Virus record (IMG/VR): IMGVR_UViG_3300032053_007138 | Location: 1 to 46,394 of that record | Reading direction: 5' to 3' (one strand) | Origin: a virus | Length of the DNA: 46,394 bases | In this document: in pieces, positions 33,122 through 37,959 of the stretch | How positions within the stretch are numbered: the stretch's first letter is position 1 | Layout: each line of letters starts with the position of its first letter | Notes under the pieces: model-generated | The model's input: the letters and a program-made list of their open reading frames with translations, nothing else | Databases searched by the model: none | Told to the model about the DNA's origin: nothing | Program-made: the position numbers and the translations under genes

Positions 33122-33676
33122 ATGAGACACGAGTATTTGACTCCAGTTACGTGCAAAAAAATATACCGTTTAACGAGGCACATCTGCCGCACGGACTACG
33201 GGATCGGAGATGAGGACGCGGCAGATATTTCGCAGGCTCTATTACTGGATCTCTTCAGGAAACGAGCCTGGGAGCGATACCCGGTAAGATTTGAGAGTTT
33301 GAGTTGGGCCAGTAAATGGATCCATTACGCCATCCAAAGGTGGTGTAGAGACCAAGGGCGGCAAGATCACGCTACGGAGTCACCGCTGTATGCCCCTGAA
33401 ACCCCTCAGGAGCCTATTAAAAGGTCGGACTACGAGACAGAGCTCCGTAAGATACCCCCAGCCTCCGTACCGATCCTACAGCTCAAACTATACGGGTACG
33501 CCGATAAGGAGATTCTGGGCGTGACTGGTATGCATAGAGACCTATACGACAAGACGCTCTTTAAGATGCGCTCCATACTCCGAGAGCAGTACCCAGGACT
33601 CAAAGCGCAACGCGCATGCACAGGTAAGCAGCCTCATTCCGACACTCCAGTATATGCACCTCCCCTCTGGGCCTGA
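33122..33676 (+). CDS. Sigma-factor-like protein (rightward)
   Basis: 184 residues from ATG 33122, which coincides with the expected transcript start; in-frame starts at 33029 and 33074 are alternatives without good ribosome sites. Region 2-like helices: EDAADISQALLLDLF and SWASKWIHYAIQRWCRDQGR. Region 4-like helix-turn-helix: VPILQLKLYGYADKEILGV and HRDLYDKTLFKMRSILRE. It is divergent from the other sigma-like gene and stands at the head of the rightward regulatory region. Likely a phage-specific transcription factor. Confidence 0.6.
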   Translation: MRHEYLTPVTCKKIYRLTRHICRTDYGIGDEDAADISQALLLDLFRKRAWERYPVRFESLSWASKWIHYAIQRWCRDQGRQDHATESPLYAPETPQEPIKRSDYETELRKIPPASVPILQLKLYGYADKEILGVTGMHRDLYDKTLFKMRSILREQYPGLKAQRACTGKQPHSDTPVYAPPLWA

Positions 33677-33713
33677 CCCCAATCCTGCTGTAATACCAAA
33701 ACCAATACAATAC

Positions 33714-33725
33714 CTAGTATACTAG
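33714..33725. promoter_or_regulatory. Perfect palindrome CTAGTATACTAG
   Basis: A twelve-base perfect palindrome in the gap between the sigma-like gene and the promoter at 33771. Ribbon-helix-helix dimers bind sites of this kind, and the next gene encodes such a protein, so it may be its operator. The rest of the gap has a G-run (33741-33753) and nothing else I recognise. Confidence 0.45.
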
Positions 33726-33770
33726 AAGGCTATTTTTCTGAGGGGGTAGGGGGGCACTCTTTATCGAGAC

Positions 33771-33816
33771 TTGACAAGCTGTGTGTTTTGTAGTATATTA
33801 GGTTATCGGAGGTGAT
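33771..33816 (+). promoter_or_regulatory. Consensus promoter and near-perfect ribosome site
   Basis: TTGACA at 33771-33776, a 17-base spacer, and TATATT at 33794-33799. The ribosome site GGAGGTGATC (33808-33817) is complementary to ten bases of the usual 16S rRNA 3' end, but lies only one base from the ATG at 33819 when counted to its end. This is the strongest promoter seen in the window and drives the rightward regulatory genes. Confidence 0.8.
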
Positions 33817-33818
33817 CT

Positions 33819-33986
33819 ATGAAAGAGACTCTCACTATCAGCATTGACGTAGAGCTGGAGAAGAGACTCAGTGATGCAGCCTGGAGAGCTCGGCTTAACA
33901 GGTCTGCTTTCATGAGCAAAATTCTACGAGAAGGCGTAGAGCGTATCGAAAAAGAAAAAGCCGATCAGGCAGTACCAGCTGCTTAA
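33819..33986 (+). CDS. Ribbon-helix-helix (CopG/Arc-like) repressor
   Basis: 55 residues: the strand TLTISIDVE, helix 1 EKRLSDAAWRARL, the turn NRS, and helix 2 AFMSKILREGVERIEKEK. This is a full, compact ribbon-helix-helix protein, comparable to Arc and Mnt of P22. It is transcribed from a consensus promoter with a palindrome upstream and a hairpin or operator downstream. It probably controls early genes on both sides. Confidence 0.85.
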   Translation: MKETLTISIDVELEKRLSDAAWRARLNRSAFMSKILREGVERIEKEKADQAVPAA

Positions 33987-33994
33987 CCGGCTAC

Positions 33995-34026
33995 GAACTA
34001 TGGGCTCCTAGAATATACCATAGTTC
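33995..34026 (+). promoter_or_regulatory. Nine-base inverted repeat after the repressor gene
   Basis: GAACTATGG (33995-34003) and CCATAGTTC (34018-34026), perfect over nine bases with a 14-base loop. No T-run follows, so it is a poor intrinsic terminator. It may be an operator or an mRNA processing site between the repressor gene and 34057. Confidence 0.5.
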
Positions 34027-34056
34027 TGATTAAAAAGCAAGATAACAAGGAGAGCT

Positions 34057-34563
34057 ATGGGCAAGCTCCAGTCCTACCTGCACGTCTTATCTGGTGTAGA
34101 TTACTTCGACAAGACTTTTGTCGGAGATACCAGACCTCCACTCAAGAACTGGGACCATTTAATAGGCCTCTGCTTCAGTCATACCACTAAGGCTGGTTTC
34201 CTCAAGAACACGTTCTGTGTAGAGCGCGTGTCGGATCCAGATTTTCGGCGCGTGTGGTCAGTTATCGGTGGTATGGGTTTCACCGACGCCCCTAAAAAGA
34301 CTGAGGTCCTGTACAAAGTCGAAGAGCTACGTCGACGTATACCTACCAGCCTGCAGTTCTGGATCGCCTGGTGGCATGACAATCATATCATTCCCCACAA
34401 GTACAACTCAATCGACTCTATAATCCCACACACGACCAAACGATTCCAGGAGCTCTGGGATGACTCCAAACGGTTCCCTGAGGCCTACTGGGAGTCCAAA
34501 CGTCAGCACCTCGAACGTAAGAAAACCAAAAAGGAGGCAGCATGCTTGACCGAGACTTGGTAG
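34057..34563 (+). CDS. Hypothetical early protein
   Basis: 168 residues, start behind AAGGAGAG. Aromatic-rich (FWIAWWHDNHIIPHKYNS) with a Lys/Arg/Glu-rich helix near the C-terminus. No motif I recognise. It overlaps the next gene by 22 bases. It could be a host-takeover or DNA-metabolism protein, but nothing in the sequence shows that. Confidence 0.7.
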   Translation: MGKLQSYLHVLSGVDYFDKTFVGDTRPPLKNWDHLIGLCFSHTTKAGFLKNTFCVERVSDPDFRRVWSVIGGMGFTDAPKKTEVLYKVEELRRRIPTSLQFWIAWWHDNHIIPHKYNSIDSIIPHTTKRFQELWDDSKRFPEAYWESKRQHLERKKTKKEAACLTETW

Positions 34564-34736
34564 CCCGACTCCGTGCAGCAGGTACCGGTAATGCTATTCA
34601 TGTGGATGATGATGTAGCCTCAGTCTACACGCTGTACCACCGAAACGAGACGTCTGTGTGTAGTTACGATGAGGTGGACTGGGATTTGAGCGACGAGGAG
34701 ATCGCTCAGTGGGTAGATGGACGAGAATGTGAGTAG
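34542..34736 (+). CDS. Small acidic hypothetical protein
   Basis: 64 residues behind AAGGAGG at seven bases. It is strongly acidic (WDLSDEEIAQWVDGRECE). Such small acidic early phage proteins often bind host enzymes or mimic DNA, but there is no specific evidence here. It is the last gene before the operator-bearing promoter at 34762. Confidence 0.65.
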   Translation: MLDRDLVARLRAAGTGNAIHVDDDVASVYTLYHRNETSVCSYDEVDWDLSDEEIAQWVDGRECE

Positions 34737-34761
34737 CAAACACTGTACCAGCTATTTTCAC

Positions 34762-34807
34762 GTTTGCAAAGATAGTTTGATACGAATGTTTGCGAAGATA
34801 GTATATT
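34762..34807 (+). promoter_or_regulatory. Promoter with two direct-repeat operator boxes
   Basis: GTTTGCAAAGATAGT (34762-34776) is repeated as GTTTGCGAAGATAGT (34788-34802), 26 bases apart; the second copy runs into the -10 box TATATT (34802-34807). TTGATA lies at 34777-34782, 19 bases upstream of it. A protein bound at both boxes would cover the promoter. The sequence between the boxes holds ACGAATGT, also found in the promoter region at 36674. Confidence 0.65.
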
Positions 34808-34834
34808 CATAGCGGACATAAATAAAGGAGGTCT

Positions 34835-35062
34835 ATGAGTGTCACGCTATCTGAGGTTCGACAATCATTGAGTATCGATTGGTTATTCATGAACGATGCT
34901 GCCGATAAGTCAGGCATTCCACGCAGGACTCTTCAAGGTAAGTGCGATAGAGGCTACTTCGAGCAGTACCAGAGGCAGGTGCCGTGGCCTACCAAGACCG
35001 GGCATTCCTGGCAGCTTCACAAATCCTGTCCAATATTCCTAAATCAGGAGGTGAATAAATAG
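34835..35062 (+). CDS. Small protein with helix-turn-helix-like segment
   Basis: 75 residues behind AAAGGAGG. Residues about 16-38 (WLFMNDAADKSGIPRRTLQG) resemble a helix-turn-helix in which ADKSGIPRRTLQ is the turn and recognition helix. It is transcribed from a promoter with paired operator boxes and could be their ligand. It is followed by 337 bases without a gene, filled largely by two pentamer arrays. Confidence 0.6.
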   Translation: MSVTLSEVRQSLSIDWLFMNDAADKSGIPRRTLQGKCDRGYFEQYQRQVPWPTKTGHSWQLHKSCPIFLNQEVNK

Positions 35063-35068
35063 AACACG

Positions 35069-35208
35069 TGAGATGAATTGACTTCGTTTGAGGTGAGGTG
35101 AGGTGACGTGAGGAGAGGTGAGGAGAAATGAAGTGGCCCGATATGAGGTGACATGGCCGGGCGTGAACTGAGGTGATCTGACCTGATCTGACCTGATCTG
35201 ACCTGAAA
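35069..35208 (+). repeat. Phased TGANN pentamer array (28 units)
   Basis: Twenty-eight pentamers in unbroken phase; about 20 begin with exact TGA and nearly all have G at position 2. It includes TGAGG repeated three times and an alternation of TGATC and TGACC. Because five and three share no factor, TGA falls in every reading frame about every 15 bases. It lies between 35062 and 35400, where no gene is seen. Confidence 0.85.
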
Positions 35209-35269
35209 TGTCTCTTTATCTTTACTCCAGCGATAGTCAGTCGTGAGAGTAAATAGAAAATGAGTTACC

Positions 35270-35379
35270 TGAAGTGGTATGGACTGACATGGAATGACGT
35301 GATATGATGTTAGTTGACGTGACGTGAATTGAATTGCGCTGGATTGATGTGGATTGACGTGAAATGAACTGAAATGATT
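35270..35379 (+). repeat. Phased TGANN pentamer array (22 units)
   Basis: Twenty-two pentamers in one phase, TG in 21 of them and TGA in most. It ends 20 bases before the start at 35400, next to the ribosome site AAAGGAG. It is separated from the array at 35069-35208 by about 60 bases of ordinary sequence and is not in phase with it. Confidence 0.85.
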
Positions 35380-35399
35380 TCTTTTTCAAAGGAGAAACG

Positions 35400-35897
35400 A
35401 TGTCTAAATTACACACGAGTAGCGCAGTGCTGCTGCTCGAAAAGTTTTTGAAGGATCAACCGGACGGCAAGCAGTTCACGTTTGCTGAGCTGAACGTAGC
35501 AGCTGGTCGAGATGTGAAGACCGATCGATTTATTATAGCCAGTGTGATTCGTATACTAGCACGGCACCATGACCGGGTACTCCGATCGATACGCGGTATC
35601 GGCTATGAGATCGTGAAGCAGGAAGAGATCGTAGACGTATCTGTGGCGCTTCGCAAGAGTGCCAAGAACAAAATCGTGAGAGCCTACGACGTGACCAGCA
35701 CGGTAGACGTCAGCAAACTCTCGCAAAACGATCTCGCTAAATACCTCAAAGAGCAGGCCAAAGTCGGCACCTTGCTTACCGTTTGTAAAGTGATTGATTC
35801 TCGTAAGCTTTTAAAGAAAGGAGCAGATAATCTATCGATTCCTACCGAAGGATCTGTGCTGGCATTGATCGTGAATAAAACCACTGGACCTGAATAG
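35400..35897 (+). CDS. Hypothetical early protein with winged-helix-like N-terminus
   Basis: 165 residues behind CAAAGGAG. Residues about 8-70 (AVLLLEKFLKDQPDGKQFTF ... RSIRGIGYEIV) have the helix-helix-wing outline of winged-helix DNA-binding domains. The C-terminal part is basic, then beta. It is flanked on both sides by pentamer arrays and followed by the 196-residue gene. A DNA-binding role is likely but not proved. Confidence 0.65.
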   Translation: MSKLHTSSAVLLLEKFLKDQPDGKQFTFAELNVAAGRDVKTDRFIIASVIRILARHHDRVLRSIRGIGYEIVKQEEIVDVSVALRKSAKNKIVRAYDVTSTVDVSKLSQNDLAKYLKEQAKVGTLLTVCKVIDSRKLLKKGADNLSIPTEGSVLALIVNKTTGPE

Positions 35898-36005
35898 GAA
35901 GGAGCTGGCTGGATAAGAGTTGGGGTGAAGTGGTCTGGGCTGATATGGGCTGAGCAGACAGGAGCTGTGCGGAGTAGACAAGAAGTGACAGGAAATGATT
36001 TGACT
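35891..36005 (+). repeat. Phased degenerate TGANN pentamer array (23 units)
   Basis: Twenty-three pentamers in one phase starting within the last codons of the 35400 gene. Position 2 is G in all 23 and position 3 is A or G in 22, giving the consensus (T/A/G)-G-(A/G)-N-N. It ends about 20 bases before the start at 36026. Confidence 0.8.
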
Positions 36006-36025
36006 ACTAACAAAGGAGCTACAAA

Positions 36026-36616
36026 ATGGATCCGAAAAGCTGTACTATGATGTTGGTCGGCGTGACACCTCTGCTGATGAACCGAGGCGACTTCCAGTTG
36101 GAGGATGACTACAAGACCAAGTATACCAAACAGCGCGGAGAAACCTACTTGGAGTTTGAGGAACGCATCTGGCGTGAAAAAGTGCACTCGAACTCAAAAG
36201 GTGAGGTAGTGGCCATCGCTGAGTGGTTCAAACAGTCGCTGGTAAACTCTCAGCGCCAGTCGAACCATCCTATCAAGAGTCCTGGTGGCCGCAAGGCTAC
36301 AGACACGATGAAACCTTTCTTCATAAGCGGCGTCCTGTTTGAGGACTCGTTGGTCATGAACGGGAAAGGGCCATTCACCAAGGACACCGTGCTGCCTTAC
36401 AAGGCTATGTGCAAGATACCGTCCACCGGCGGAAGTGTGCCTGTGATACGGCCTATGATGGATAAGTGGTCGGTCACTGTATCCTATACAATCCTCGACC
36501 AGGCTATATCCGAGGCCATGGTGCGTGAGTGCCTGGAGTGGGTTGGCTTATACAGCGGGATCGGAGATTACCGGCCTCAGAACGGTGGAACATTCGGACG
36601 GTTCACAGTAAAATAA
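36026..36616 (+). CDS. Conserved-looking early protein of unknown function
   Basis: 196 residues behind AAAGGAGCT. It opens with a beta strand ending in GVTPLLMNR and ends with GLYSGIGDYRPQNGGTFGRF, a Gly-rich pattern that I associate with a phage family of unknown function. The fold might be RAMP/Cas7-like or single-strand-binding, but I cannot support that from sequence alone. It lies after three pentamer arrays and before an operator-rich promoter. Confidence 0.65.
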   Translation: MDPKSCTMMLVGVTPLLMNRGDFQLEDDYKTKYTKQRGETYLEFEERIWREKVHSNSKGEVVAIAEWFKQSLVNSQRQSNHPIKSPGGRKATDTMKPFFISGVLFEDSLVMNGKGPFTKDTVLPYKAMCKIPSTGGSVPVIRPMMDKWSVTVSYTILDQAISEAMVRECLEWVGLYSGIGDYRPQNGGTFGRFTVK

Positions 36617-36673
36617 ATGTGCTGAGGTGGACGCAGCGTGGAGACTGGAGATCGCCAAGTGACCTGCAACAAT

Positions 36674-36749
36674 CGTGCCATAAATCTACACGTTTGTGGC
36701 ACGAATGTGAAATAAACTGATACATTCTTTCACGAATGTGTTATTATAT
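36674..36749 (+). promoter_or_regulatory. Operator-rich promoter region before the zinc-ribbon gene
   Basis: It contains the inverted repeat CGTGCCA (36674-36680) / TGGCACG (36697-36703). Two copies of CACGAATGTG (36700-36709 and 36731-36740) lie 31 bases apart, about three helical turns. The -10-like TATTAT (36742-36747) follows the second copy directly. The core ACGAATGT also occurs at 34782-34789. It is probably the promoter for 36793 onward, repressed by a shared regulator. Confidence 0.65.
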
Positions 36750-36792
36750 GAGTGTGGGTAATTTAGCCCACAAAATCCTGGGGAGGTTGGTT

Positions 36793-37215
36793 ATGAAAAA
36801 ATTTTACTTGTGTAGCGAAGGCGTAGAGCGCGAGTGCCAGGGCGAGAAACTTGAAAGAATGATTGCCGGGGCTATGTCGTGCAACGGCCCGTGCGCTAAA
36901 TATCGACCCGCGCGTAAAAATTGCTGGGGAGCAACCCAAAAAGGTGAGTTTGTGTGGCACTGCACTGAGAACGGAAACTCACATGAGATCTCACGCACGG
37001 CTACACGCGATGAAATTATGGCTGAGTTAGAGGCTGGTAAAGAAATTCCGACCTCGCCCTTCATGGGGCCATCGTTACTCTCGTATAAAGAGCCCAAAGA
37101 GCTCAAAAATCCTCAAATAGTTGAGCCTGAACAGAGAACCCACTGCTGGGAGTGCGGTGGGAAACTGAATAGCCGCGGAGTATGCGTGGTATGCGATGAG
37201 GACAATAACGACTAA
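36793..37215 (+). CDS. Zinc-ribbon protein (copy 2, complete)
   Basis: 140 residues from ATG 36793 behind GGGAGG. A longer frame from 36736 would start upstream of the ribosome site and is not preferred. It has Cys at 7, 15, 30, 34 and 44, and a C-terminal ribbon with C118/C121 and C131/C134. It is the complete version of the partial gene at position 1. Its function is unknown; multiple metal sites and a regulated promoter suggest a regulatory or nucleic-acid-binding role. Confidence 0.75.
   Translation: MKKFYLCSEGVERECQGEKLERMIAGAMSCNGPCAKYRPARKNCWGATQKGEFVWHCTENGNSHEISRTATRDEIMAELEAGKEIPTSPFMGPSLLSYKEPKELKNPQIVEPEQRTHCWECGGKLNSRGVCVVCDEDNND
37056..37215 (+). repeat. Near-identical long repeat of bases 1-160
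   Basis: It matches 1-160 with three substitutions in 160 bases and no gaps. Similarity ends right after the TAA stop. The distance between copies is 37,055 bases. Confidence 0.95.
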
Positions 37216-37230
37216 AATTCAGGAGTAAAA

Positions 37231-37440
37231 ATGCGTAAAAATAAACGGGTCTCTATCACGCTGGATCAGTCAGACTATATCGAGTTCTCGTGCTACGCAA
37301 TATCCAACGGTTTCGCCGTGCGCGGCGCAATACGCATCGCATTAATGCAGTGTATAAAACGCGACGGACTGCGCCTCGCGATCAATGAGTTCGCACCGAC
37401 GGCTGAGCGAAGAACATTGGAATCAAAGGAAAAAACGTAA
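37231..37440 (+). CDS. Small ribbon-helix-helix-like protein
   Basis: 69 residues behind CAGGAG. The strand RVSITLDQSDY, helix IEFSCYAISNGF and then RGAIRIALMQCIKR follow the ribbon-helix-helix order. It occupies the same place after the zinc-ribbon gene as 173-499 in the first copy. The stop overlaps the next start (TAATG). A DNA-binding role is likely, its target unknown. Confidence 0.6.
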   Translation: MRKNKRVSITLDQSDYIEFSCYAISNGFAVRGAIRIALMQCIKRDGLRLAINEFAPTAERRTLESKEKT

Positions 37441-37664
37441 TGAAACACGACGTCATGCACATCGACATCAATACCAGTATTTTGCTGCCGTTCAAAAAGC
37501 ACTGCAAAAATCGTGGGTATAGCACGCTCAAGCGCGCTATCGAGTACGCCATGCTTGACACAATGATAAACGCCAGGATCGATACATGGATACACCAGTT
37601 TTCCGATGTTGACAAACTCAACGCGACTATAGACATGTTTAACAAAGGAGATAAACATGGCTGA
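37440..37664 (+). CDS. Small ribbon-helix-helix-like protein 2
   Basis: 74 residues. It has the strand VMHIDINTSIL, helix LPFKKHCKNRG and helix LKRAIEYAMLDTM, the same outline as the preceding protein, so the two may be a tandem pair. Translation is coupled through the TAATG overlap. The function beyond probable DNA binding is unknown. Confidence 0.55.
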   Translation: MKHDVMHIDINTSILLPFKKHCKNRGYSTLKRAIEYAMLDTMINARIDTWIHQFSDVDKLNATIDMFNKGDKHG

Positions 37665-37788
37665 GGAACCAGCATGGTGGAGATTTTTAGACGGGCTGTT
37701 TACCGTGGGCTTAACCGTACTGGAGTGTAAAAATGTTAACACTAAATCAGAGACTCGGCACGTCAACAGCACGGTGGGCGCTCAATAA
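37657..37788 (+). CDS. Very small hypothetical protein
   Basis: 43 residues, start ATG 37657 behind AAAGGAG, overlapping the previous stop by eight bases. The start AEEPAWWRFLDGLF could be an amphipathic helix with a short hydrophobic run after it. It overlaps the start of the next gene by 56 bases. Reality is supported mainly by the ribosome site. Confidence 0.4.
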   Translation: MAEEPAWWRFLDGLFTVGLTVLECKNVNTKSETRHVNSTVGAQ

Positions 37789-37948
37789 TTTGGAGCGTGC
37801 CATGGCCGATAAAATGCTGGCTATGGATATGCTCACGGCAGAGGCTCTGGTGGAGGAGCGTGAGCGGCTCTACGCGGAGTATTGTGAGCTGCGATACGCT
37901 CACGAGTCGCTGTGGGATGAACTCACAGTTGTAGAAAATCAAACATAG
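37733..37948 (+). CDS. Small helical hypothetical protein
   Basis: 71 residues behind GGAG, almost all helix (RALNNLERAMADK and LVEERERLYAEYCELRY regions), likely a coiled coil. It is the last rightward gene; the tailspike gene on the other strand ends 12 bases further, with no terminator visible between them. Confidence 0.55.
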   Translation: MLTLNQRLGTSTARWALNNLERAMADKMLAMDMLTAEALVEERERLYAEYCELRYAHESLWDELTVVENQT

Positions 37949-37959
37949 TTTCTATACGA

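Noticed and set aside
35069-35379. Ordinary microsatellite slippage as the only explanation
   Set aside because: Units differ at positions 4-5 while TG(A) is kept over 22-28 units in several separate arrays; pure slippage would give identical units.
35069-36005. CRISPR array
   Set aside because: The period is five bases, with no long conserved repeat and no spacer-sized units; no cas gene is near.
36026-36616. Naming it a Cas7-like or single-strand DNA-binding protein
   Set aside because: Only a Gly-rich end motif hints at this, which is not enough without structural comparison.
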